From contig DASYJY010000060.1 of NCBI GenBank assembly GCA_035995985.1, positions 1 to 12,244 on the forward strand: a stretch of DNA of 12,244 bases, written 5' to 3'. The first letter of the stretch is position 1; the number at the start of each line of letters is the position of its first letter. This stretch comes from JADGNZ01 sp035995985. GTDB taxonomy: Bacteria > Acidobacteriota > Thermoanaerobaculia > Gp7-AA8. A program made the position numbers and the translations under genes. Shown here in pieces: positions 6,122 to 12,031 of this stretch. The notes beneath the pieces were generated by a model that was given only the letters and a program-made list of their open reading frames with translations, did no database searches and was not told the origin of the DNA.

Positions 6122-6826
6122 CTACTCGTCCCCAATACAGAGCGTTGAAAATCATCGGAAACGTCGCGTGCGTCTGGCCGCGATGCTGCGGGCGAAATCC
6201 GAGGAGGACGATGCGGCCTTTGCCGTAGGTCGTCGCAACGGCGGCGGCTTTGCGGGTCAGTTTGTCCTCGCCTGCGATCCAGCCGGAGAGGAGGATGTCG
6301 CGCGCGTCGTCGGGGTAGGTCGCGAGAAACCCAGCGCTGCATCTCGTTGCCGGGCATCCCGCGGTGAGCGCGGCGGCGCCTTCTTTTTCGAGCGCGCCGC
6401 GATAGTCGGGCGGTAGCTCGTCGACGTACTTCATCGATCCTTCGCCGCCCGCGCGGCGGCCGGTGGCGATTTCGTCCTTCTCGATACGGATGATTCACCG
6501 TCGCCTTGTAGTCGATCAGTCCCTTTTGACCGCCGTGCAACTCGCTCGGATCGATCACGATCGGCGAGGCGATGCGCGGACGCCGTTTTGAGAGCAATCC
6601 GGTGATGTTCTTCCACCAGCCGGTGTTGCGCGTGCCGCCGAGCCAGTAGGGCATCGAACGAGTAGCCGTAGATGAGCCCGCCTTCTCCTGCTGCTCGAGG
6701 CGGAAGGCCATGTTGGTGCCGACGAGATTGGCCTCGCGCCAGATCAGCGGGTGCACGTCGGGATCGACCGGATCGGCGAACGGCGGGATGAACATGCGCG
6801 GTCCGTCGGTGCCCATCTGGTGCTCG
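6122..6826 (-). pseudogene. M14 zinc carboxypeptidase, C-terminal remnant (frameshifted, internally deleted)
   Basis: This fragment continues the peptidase broken by the element at 6827-7589. From 6816 it reads MGTDGPRMFIPPFADPVDP and on to FRLEQQEKAG, then shifts frame near 6677 (LIYGYSFDA), shifts back near 6650 (YWLGGTRNTGWWKNI) and reads to YKATVNHP. Near 6490 it shifts again into RIEKDEIATGRRAGGEGSMKYVDELPPDY. After ALTAG, near 6350, the text jumps to ATYPDDARDILLSGWIAGEDKL, so a large part of the C-terminal glutamine-amidotransferase-like domain seems deleted. The end LLGFRPQHRGQ...FNALYW is the usual tail of these long M14 proteins. The likely original stop is the TAG at 6122-6124, now out of frame. 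The number and spread of lesions make it non-functional. Confidence 0.8.
6817..6826. repeat. Left copy of the element's target-site duplication
   Basis: CTGGTGCTCG lies directly outside the left terminal repeat. The matching right copy is CTGGTGCCCG at 7590-7599, identical at 9 of 10 positions (the first seven exact). The single difference can be a later mutation in either copy. Confidence 0.7.
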
Positions 6827-6996
6827 GTAGTGTCCTAAGTTCCATTTCTGCCGCATCCGGGCAAGAACTGCGGTCGTGGCACGGGCAAAGATCTCCTTGG
6901 CGAGGAGAGCCGCGAGCGAGATTCATCCCTACCACGTCCGAAATAGACACATATACGAGTCATTTCCCAGTACAGGGACCCTCAATATCAGAGGCC

Positions 6997-7250
6997 CCTG
7001 ATATGCAAGGCGTCGGGTCGACGCAATATCGCCAGCGTTCCTGATATGCAAGGCGTCGGGTCGACGCAATATCGCCAGCGTTCCTGATATGCAAGGCGTC
7101 GGGTCGACGCGATATCGCCAGCGTTCCTGATATGCAAGGCGTCGGGTCGACGCGATATCGCAAGCGTCCCTGATATGCAAGGCGTCGGGTCGATGCGATA
7201 TCGCAAGCGTTCCTGATATGCAAGGCGTCGGGTCGAGGCGATATCGCAAG
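6997..7250. repeat. Tandem array of 43-bp hairpin-forming repeats (five full units and one partial)
   Basis: Units begin with CCTGATATGCAAGGCGTCGG at 6997, 7040, 7083, 7126, 7169 and 7212, a strict 43-bp period; the sixth breaks down after about 7250. Each unit can fold: GCGTCG pairs with CGACGC over a GGT loop, and an outer GATAT pairs with ATATC. Units 1 and 2 are identical; unit 3 changes GCAATATC to GCGATATC; unit 4 changes CGCCAGC to CGCAAGC; units 5 and 6 also alter the CGACGC arm to CGATGC and CGAGGC. Differences therefore grow from left to right. No spacers separate the units, so it is not a CRISPR. It lies wholly inside the insertion element. Confidence 0.95.
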
Positions 7251-7564
7251 GGGTCGGTCGCATGAATGCGTCGCGTCCCTGCGTTATTGGCAGGGGTAAG
7301 TCGTATGCAACACGTGGTGTTCATGCGTTACCGCTTGCCCGGGTCTACCGCATCGCCTGGTATCAACACCGCGTCGGGGTCACGCGTCGATCCGTGCGGG
7401 CGTCGCGAATGATGCGGCCTGACGTCGTGAAACGACTCCTCGTCCTTCTCCTTACGAATCACCTGCAGCACCTGCACTTGGTTCATCACTTCAATAAGCT
7501 CTTCCAGCCCGGCTCGAGCCGGCCGGCGTTGCCGAGACACACGAGCTTTTCTGAATGGCGCGGG

Positions 7565-7589
7565 GTAGTGTCCTGAATTAGGACACTAC
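7565..7589. repeat. 25-bp palindrome at the right end of the insertion element
   Basis: GTAGTGTCCT (7565-7574) and AGGACACTAC (7580-7589) are exact inverted copies around GAATT. The inner arm is also a direct copy of the left terminal repeat region (13 of 15 positions against 6827-6841). The right end therefore has two facing copies of the terminal sequence and the left end only one, as if two ends had been joined tail to tail. Confidence 0.75.
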
Positions 7590-7599
7590 CTGGTGCCCG
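7590..7599. repeat. Right copy of the element's target-site duplication
   Basis: CTGGTGCCCG directly follows the right terminal repeat and encodes, on the minus strand, part of the DGHQ motif. Its partner is at 6817-6826 with one mismatch. Because the coding sense here matches the family motif (glycine before HQ), this copy is probably the unmutated one. Confidence 0.7.
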
Positions 7600-8290
7600 T
7601 CTACCCAAACCTGCGGATACCACTCGTGATAGACGGCGCGGCTCATGGCTTTCGTCTCGATCTGCGTGAGCATGAACCAGTCGCGGTTATTGTCGTGGCC
7701 GACGTAGTGGTGATAGAGCCAGGGCAGCCGTCCGCCGTCGTAGCGCGTGCCGAGGAACTTGCGGTAGTAGCCGGTGATCATGCTCTCGCCATCGGGATTG
7801 AGAGACGGCACGAGCAGGAGGACGACGTTGTCGAGGCGTCGCTTGGTCTCAGCATCGGTTCGCGGTCGCGAGCGCATGAGCCCACTCCATCGCCATCTGG
7901 CTCGACGCGATCTCGGACGAGTGGATGTTGCAGGTGACGAGGACGATCGCCCTTGCCGTCGCGTGCGAGCTGCGCGATCTGTTCGTCGTCCAATCCGCGA
8001 GGATCGGCAAGCCTTCTGGCGGCCTCGCGGATCTTCTGCAGGTTCCGCATGTTCCCCTCGGCCGTAACGATCGCCATGATGAAGTCTTCGCCGAGCGTGG
8101 TCTTGCCGAGCGTCTCCACGCGCACGCGCGGCGATGCCGCCGCCAGCGCGCGGAAGTACGAGACGATCTGCTTGTAGTCGGCGAGCTTGCGGTCCGCGCC
8201 AACCTCGAAGCCGAGGAACTGCGACGGCGACTGGACGGCGGCGGTGAGGGTGGTGGCGAAGAAGGCGATCGCGAAAAGCGTGCGTTTCAT
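7590..8290 (-). pseudogene. M14 zinc carboxypeptidase, N-terminal remnant (two frameshifts, cut by insertion)
   Basis: ATG at 8288-8290 opens a signal peptide (MKRTLFAIAFFATTLTAA) followed by FLGFEVGADRKLADY, VRVETLGKTTLGEDFIMAIV and LQKIREAARRLADPRGL, typical of the start of secreted M14 carboxypeptidases. One extra base near 7950-7952 shifts into the frame of AIVLVTCNIHSSEIASSQMA, which holds the HxxE zinc-binding pair. One extra base near 7859-7860 shifts into TKRRLDNVVLLLVPSLNPDG and RDWFMLTQIETKA. The text ends at YPQVWVDGHQ, exactly where the element begins; the histidine of DGHQMG is the probable third zinc ligand. The gene starts 10 bp downstream of hepT. Frames of all neighbouring genes are intact, so decay is more likely than sequencing error. 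Confidence 0.82.
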
Positions 8291-8300
8291 GCGGCGCCGA

Positions 8301-8648
8301 TTATGGCGGATCGGAGGGCATGAACGATTCGAGGGTCAGGACGAGCTGTGGAACGTCAATGGTGGCAACGTCCCAGATGCGTCCGATCGCGAGCCCGCTG
8401 TAGTCATGGACGATTCTGTTTCGCAGGCTGACGATGTTCGGCCAATCGACTTCTGGATGAAGCGAATACGTCTCTCCGCTCACTCGCCCGGCGGCTTCAC
8501 CGATGATCTGGATCAGATACGTCACGGCGAGTTGAAGATTGTCATCCTGATCGAAATCGGCTCGCGAAATGCTCGCAGTCTTCAGCATGACTCTGCGGCA
8601 ATAGTCGAGCATGTCGCCGAGGAGCGGGAGATCACGATTGGTCGACAT
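8301..8648 (-). CDS. hepT: HepT-like (DUF86) toxin of a MntA/HepT pair
   Basis: This 115-residue, mainly helical protein has the HepT/DUF86 signature: MLDYCRRVMLKTASISRADFDQD near the start, LAVTYLIQIIGEAAGRVS in the middle, and the RNxxxHxY motif R76-N77...H81-D82-Y83 in VSLRNRIVHDYSG. This motif is the catalytic site of the HEPN RNase fold, so the toxin is predicted to cut RNA. The size equals the family norm. The start codon overlaps the end of the upstream nucleotidyltransferase gene by 17 bases, as is usual in MntA/HepT operons, where the partner inactivates HepT by adding AMP to the tyrosine of this motif. All motif residues are present, so the toxin looks functional. The broken M14 gene begins 10 bp downstream on the same strand. 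Confidence 0.9.
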   Translation of the reverse strand: MSTNRDLPLLGDMLDYCRRVMLKTASISRADFDQDDNLQLAVTYLIQIIGEAAGRVSGETYSLHPEVDWPNIVSLRNRIVHDYSGLAIGRIWDVATIDVPQLVLTLESFMPSDPP

Positions 8649-8952
8649 ACTCCTCGATTGCTTCCGAGAGGACGTCTTTGATCATCCACCGGCTGATCTC
8701 GACCGGCTCGAGCAAGTCCACTTTTCGGCCGAAAATATCCGTCAGCTCGCTCTGAGCCCCGAAAAACGCCAGTCCGCGCGCCTTCGTGTCGGGCCGCAAC
8801 TCAACCAGCACGTCGACGTCGCTCTTCAGCGGATCGAAATCATCGCGCACGATGGAGCCGAAGAACGACAGCCGCTTGATGCCCCACTTGCGGCAGAACG
8901 CGGCAATCTCCTCGTGCGGGATCGGGATGGCTAACTCGCGGGTGGCGGGCAT
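8632..8952 (-). CDS. mntA: MntA-like minimal nucleotidyltransferase antitoxin
   Basis: The protein has 106 residues from the ATG at 8950-8952; a TTG three codons upstream is an alternative start. It is a minimal nucleotidyltransferase with the GSx(n)DxD signature: G32-S33 in LSFFGSIVRDDF and D45-x-D47 in KSDVDVLVE, with a third acidic residue D79 in KVDLLEP. Such MntA proteins transfer AMP to the HepT toxin and so neutralise it. It is the first gene of the pair and overlaps hepT by 17 bases. It runs divergently from rpsO, with about 150 bp between the two starts. No Shine-Dalgarno sequence is clear upstream. The catalytic residues are complete. Function rests on the family motif and the gene pair, both strong. 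Confidence 0.9.
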   Translation of the reverse strand: MPATRELAIPIPHEEIAAFCRKWGIKRLSFFGSIVRDDFDPLKSDVDVLVELRPDTKARGLAFFGAQSELTDIFGRKVDLLEPVEISRWMIKDVLSEAIEEYVDQS

Positions 8953-9018
8953 CGCATGCAATTCTACGGGAGGATGCGGGGTTGTGGGCCGGACCGCCGT
9001 AGCTGCGTCCTCGCGGGA

Positions 9019-9047
9019 TTGATTTTGGCTTCCGCCGCTGTTAAGGT
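9019..9047 (+). promoter_or_regulatory. Weak candidate promoter for rpsO
   Basis: TTGATT (9019-9024) and TAAGGT (9042-9047) are 17 bp apart, about 55 bp upstream of rpsO. The -35 box is fair, the -10 box poor. An essential gene divergent from mntA must have a promoter in 8953-9100, and this is the best match I see. Confidence 0.22.
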
Positions 9048-9100
9048 GTCGCGCTTCAAAGCGGATGATTGCATTTACAAGGGTTACGTCTTAAGGAGAC

Positions 9101-9376
9101 ATGATTTTGCCAACCACCAAAGAGCAGAAAACCGAGCTCATTTCCTCGTATCGCGTCCATGACGTCGATACCGGGTCGCCAGAGGTGCAGATTGCGCTCC
9201 TCTCGAACCGAATTACCTATCTGACCGAGCACTTCAAGACCCACGCGAAGGATCATCACAGTCGCCGCGGTCTGCTCAAGATGGTCGGCCGCCGCCGCCG
9301 GCTCCTCGACTACCTGAAGAAGCAGGACATGGAGCGCTACCGCACCATCATCGACAAACTCGGCATCCGTAAGTAA
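9101..9376 (+). CDS. rpsO: 30S ribosomal protein S15
   Basis: The 91-residue protein has the S15 pattern throughout: TGSPEVQIALLSNRITYLTEHFKTHAKDHHSRRGLLKMVGRRRRLLDYLKKQD and the tail YRTIIDKLGIRK. S15 binds the central domain of 16S rRNA early in 30S assembly; the DHHSRRGL and GRRRRLLDYL parts contact RNA. The ATG at 9101 follows AAGGAG at 9093-9098 with ideal spacing. The length is two residues over the common 89. A terminator hairpin follows 32 bp after the stop, and pnp comes next, the classic rpsO-pnp order seen in many bacteria. Confidence 0.98.
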   Translation: MILPTTKEQKTELISSYRVHDVDTGSPEVQIALLSNRITYLTEHFKTHAKDHHSRRGLLKMVGRRRRLLDYLKKQDMERYRTIIDKLGIRK

Positions 9377-9384
9377 CCAGATCG

Positions 9385-9400
9385 GGGCGCGAACGCGCCC
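9385..9400 (+). other. Hairpin directly after rpsO, can compete with the terminator
   Basis: GGGCGCG and CGCGCCC with an AA loop form a perfect 7-bp stem. Its 3' arm (GCGCCCG, 9395-9401) can pair instead with CGGGCGC (9409-9415), the 5' arm of the terminator, so the folds exclude each other. Confidence 0.55.
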
Positions 9401-9408
9401 GCAGCAAA

Positions 9409-9438
9409 CGGGCGCACGCAAGTGCGCCCGAGGTTTTT
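9409..9438 (+). terminator. Rho-independent terminator between rpsO and pnp
   Basis: CGGGCGCAC and GTGCGCCCG form a perfect 9-bp stem with a GCAA loop, followed by AGG and five T residues. It lies 32 bp after the rpsO stop. The short T-run suggests partial termination, which would let some transcripts continue into pnp. Confidence 0.8.
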
Positions 9439-9441
9439 CTG

Positions 9442-9492
9442 GCGCGTGACTCGCACGCGCTACTCCCTCCGGCCGGATCCCATCATCCGGCC
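9442..9492 (+). promoter_or_regulatory. Two further perfect hairpins in the pnp leader
   Basis: GCGCGTG/CACGCGC (9442-9448, 9454-9460, 5-base loop) and GGCCGGAT/ATCCGGCC (9471-9478, 9485-9492, 6-base loop) stand one after another upstream of pnp. In enterobacteria a stem-loop in the pnp leader is cut by RNase III and then used by PNPase to repress its own message. These hairpins sit in the same place, but shared mechanism is inference. Confidence 0.45.
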
Positions 9493-9551
9493 ACCAGCGG
9501 ACAAATCTACTGCTTCGAGGTGATGAGTGGCCTCGGGCACAAAGGAATCAA

Positions 9552-11939
9552 ATGTACAAGAAGGAATTGCAGATCGGTGGGCGCACGCTCTCGATCGAAA
9601 CCGGTGCGGTCGCGCGCCAGGCCAACGGCGCCTGCGTCATCCGCTACGGCGACACGGTCGTCCTCGCGACGGCCTGCTACAAAGATGGCGTCGTCCTCGG
9701 CGACTTCATGCCGCTCACGGTCGACTACAAGGAGTACACCTACGCCGGCGGCCGCATCCCGGGCGGATTCTTCAAACGTGAAGGGCGTCCGACCGAAAAA
9801 GAAATCCTCACCTGCCGTCTCATCGATCGTCCCCTCCGCCCCTCATTCACGAAGGGCTACCGCCAGGAGACGCAGATCATCGGCCTCGTGCTTTCCGCCG
9901 ACGGTGAGAACGATCCCGACATCCTCGCCATCAACGCCGCATCCACGGCGCTGGTGATTTCCGAAATCCCCTTTCCGAATCCGATCTCCGCAGTGCGCAT
10001 CGGCTACATCGATGGCCAGATCATCGTCAATCCGACCAACGCGCAGCGCGACCTCTCCGACCTCGACCTCGTCGTGGCCGGAACGCCCGACGCGATCGTC
10101 ATGGTCGAAGCGGGCGCCCGCGAAGTCGACGAGACCGTCGTCCTCGACGCGTTCGAAGCGGCGCACAACGAAATCCGCCGCCTCTGCGCGTTGCAGCTCG
10201 AATTGCGCGCCGAAGCCGGCAAGCCGAAGCTCGAAGTCACGTTCACTCCGAAGTTCACTGAGGAGCTGGTGACGGAGTTGATGGGCAAGCACGGCGACAC
10301 ACTCAAGACCGCGATGCAGACCAAGGGCAAGCACGAGCGCTCGCACGCGCTCAAGGCTCTGAAGACGCAGATCCTCGGCGCGGTCGCGCCGGAAGACACC
10401 GAGCGCCTCGCCGCGACGCACGCTGCGTGGGGCGAGATGGAAGTGCAGATCTTCCGCAATCTCATGCTCAAGGAAAACAAGCGCGTCGACGGCCGCTCGT
10501 TCACCGAAATCCGTCCGATCACGATCGAAACCAACGTGCTCCCGCGCACGCACGGCTCGGCCATCTTCACCCGCGGCGAGACGCAGGCGCTCGTCACGGT
10601 GACCCTCGGAACGCCGCAGGAAGCGCAGAAGATCGAAGACTTCGAAGGCGAGACCTTCCAGCGCTTCATGCTCCACTACAACTTCCCGCCGTTCTCAGTC
10701 GGTGAAGTGAAATTCATGCGCGGACCGGCCCGCCGCGAGATCGGTCACGGCAACCTTGCCCGCCGCGCGCTCGCGCCGATGCTGCCGCCGCAGGAAGAGT
10801 TCGCGTACACGATCCGCATCGTCAGCGACATCCTCGAGTCGAACGGCTCGTCGTCGATGGCGTCGGTCTGCGGCGGCTCGCTCGCGATGATGCAAGCCGG
10901 CGTTCCGCTCCAGTCAGCCGTCGCCGGTGTTGCGATGGGACTCGTGACCGGCGAACACGCCGGCGAAGTGGCCATCCTCTCCGACATCGCCGGCATGGAA
11001 GACCACGAAGGCGACATGGACTTCAAGGTGGCCGGGACGCGCAAAGGCATCACGGCCCTGCAGATGGACATCAAGGTAGCCGGCCTGCCGCGCGAGATCA
11101 TGGCCCGCGCGCTGGCGCAGGCGAAGGAAGGTCGCATCCACATCCTCGACAAGATGGATGCGGCGATCTCGACGCATAGCGCTGAGCTCTCCGAATACGC
11201 GCCGCGCCTCTACACGATCCAGATTCCGAAGGACCGCATCCGCGACGTGATCGGCTCCGGCGGCAAGACCATCCGCTGGATCGTCGAAGAGACCGGAACG
11301 AAGATCGACGTTGCGGACGACGGCAAGGTGACCATCGCCTCGAACGACGTGACCTCGGCCAACCGCGCCATCGACATCATCAAAGGTCTTACGGCGTCGG
11401 CCGAGATCGGGACGAACTACAAAGGCACTGTCAAGCGCATCGAGCCGTACGGAGCCTTCGTCGAGATCATGCCCGGCCAGGACGGCCTGCTGCACATCTC
11501 CGAAATGGCCCACGGCCGCGTCGGTCAGGTAACGGACGTCATGCAGATCGGCGACGAAGTCGAAGTGCAGGTCGTCGGCATCGAGCCGGACAGCGGCAAG
11601 ATCCGTCTGTCCCGCAAACCGCTCCTTCCGCCTCCGACCGAGGAGGAGATGGCGGCCGCTGCGCGCGCCCCGCGCCGCGACGGTCCCGGTGGTGGTGGCG
11701 ACCGCGGAGGACGCGGCGGTTTCGGTGACCGCGATCGCGGACCTCGCCGTGACAGCGGCGGTGGTGGACGTGGCGGATCGAGCGACCGCGGCCCGCGCCG
11801 CGATCACGACCGCCCGCGCCACTCCGGCCCCCGTCCCCACGAAGGCGACCGCGGCCCCCGCTTCAACAGCGACTCTGGCGCCCGCGAAGCCTCCGACGCC
11901 CCGAAGACGGGCGGCGGCGATGAGGGTGGCAACTCGTAG
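9552..11939 (+). CDS. pnp: Polyribonucleotide nucleotidyltransferase (PNPase) with RGG-rich tail
   Basis: The 795-residue enzyme degrades RNA 3' to 5' with phosphate, as a trimer that can join the RNA degradosome. The first RNase PH domain covers about residues 5-140, with GGRIPGGFFKREGRP at 67-80. A helical linker (about 150-235) and the second RNase PH domain (about 310-540) follow. The catalytic cluster DHEGDMDFK has D484, D490 and K492, and the phosphate-site run SSSMASVCGGS lies at 433-443. A KH domain with GSGG at 568-571 (about 553-612) and an S1 domain (about 620-688) complete the core. Residues 703-795 form a low-complexity tail rich in RGG, RD and GPR. The start follows AAAGGA at 9541-9546. 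Most family members have about 700 residues, so the tail is the extra part. Confidence 0.98.
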   Translation: MYKKELQIGGRTLSIETGAVARQANGACVIRYGDTVVLATACYKDGVVLGDFMPLTVDYKEYTYAGGRIPGGFFKREGRPTEKEILTCRLIDRPLRPSFTKGYRQETQIIGLVLSADGENDPDILAINAASTALVISEIPFPNPISAVRIGYIDGQIIVNPTNAQRDLSDLDLVVAGTPDAIVMVEAGAREVDETVVLDAFEAAHNEIRRLCALQLELRAEAGKPKLEVTFTPKFTEELVTELMGKHGDTLKTAMQTKGKHERSHALKALKTQILGAVAPEDTERLAATHAAWGEMEVQIFRNLMLKENKRVDGRSFTEIRPITIETNVLPRTHGSAIFTRGETQALVTVTLGTPQEAQKIEDFEGETFQRFMLHYNFPPFSVGEVKFMRGPARREIGHGNLARRALAPMLPPQEEFAYTIRIVSDILESNGSSSMASVCGGSLAMMQAGVPLQSAVAGVAMGLVTGEHAGEVAILSDIAGMEDHEGDMDFKVAGTRKGITALQMDIKVAGLPREIMARALAQAKEGRIHILDKMDAAISTHSAELSEYAPRLYTIQIPKDRIRDVIGSGGKTIRWIVEETGTKIDVADDGKVTIASNDVTSANRAIDIIKGLTASAEIGTNYKGTVKRIEPYGAFVEIMPGQDGLLHISEMAHGRVGQVTDVMQIGDEVEVQVVGIEPDSGKIRLSRKPLLPPPTEEEMAAAARAPRRDGPGGGGDRGGRGGFGDRDRGPRRDSGGGGRGGSSDRGPRRDHDRPRHSGPRPHEGDRGPRFNSDSGAREASDAPKTGGGDEGGNS

Positions 11940-11961
11940 TTCAAAGCAATCGCGTATTTGA

Positions 11962-11987
11962 AACGCCGCCGAAAGGCGGCGTTTTTT
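11962..11987 (+). terminator. Strong rho-independent terminator after pnp
   Basis: AACGCCGCC and GGCGGCGTT form a 9-bp stem with a GAAA tetraloop, and the T-run continues with four more T residues. It lies 22 bp after the pnp stop and separates pnp from the next gene. Confidence 0.93.
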
Positions 11988-12031
11988 GTTTCCGGAAGAA
12001 ACAGAGCCGTCAGGTCCTTCTCATCTCGTCC

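Larger units (their letters stand above)
6827..7589. mobile_element. 763-bp insertion with 12-bp terminal inverted repeats (MITE-like or IS remnant)
   Basis: The ends are exact inverted repeats: GTAGTGTCCTAA at 6827-6838 and TTAGGACACTAC at 7578-7589. Flanks carry a 10-bp duplication with one mismatch. Removing the element and one flank copy joins ...DGHQ to MGTDG... in the correct frame of the M14 gene, which shows that this is a real insertion. Inside are a unique left part (6839-6996), the 43-bp hairpin array (6997-7250), a hairpin with stem CCCTGC/GCAGGG at 7277-7295, and a right part (7296-7564). No reading frame that I recognise as a transposase is present, and the length is too short for most complete elements, so it would have to move by a transposase encoded elsewhere or be a decayed copy. 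I could not assign a family. Confidence 0.78.

Noticed and set aside
5269..6228. 319-codon plus-strand open frame antisense to DUF4097
   Set aside because: Its Ala/Val/Asp-rich text is the mirror of the repeat codons of the minus-strand gene; it has no recognisable domain or export signal.
5239..6816. One 525-codon open frame joining M14 peptidase text to the DUF4097 protein
   Set aside because: The stretch between about 6490 and 6006 does not keep M14 text in this frame, and a clear signal peptide begins at 6006. It is an accidental fusion across a decayed gene.
6997..7250. CRISPR array
   Set aside because: The 43-bp units are directly adjacent with no unique spacers between them, and no cas gene is in the window.
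7328..7540. 70-codon minus-strand reading frame in the insertion element
   Set aside because: No domain, no ribosome site and no match that I recognise. It may be a relic of element coding, but I cannot support it as a gene.
7262..7576. 104-codon plus-strand reading frame in the insertion element
   Set aside because: It lacks recognisable motifs and a ribosome site, and runs through the hairpin and end palindrome of the element.
10914..11840. 308-codon minus-strand open frame antisense to pnp
   Set aside because: It is fully covered by the conserved PNPase coding sequence and its composition follows from pnp codon use.
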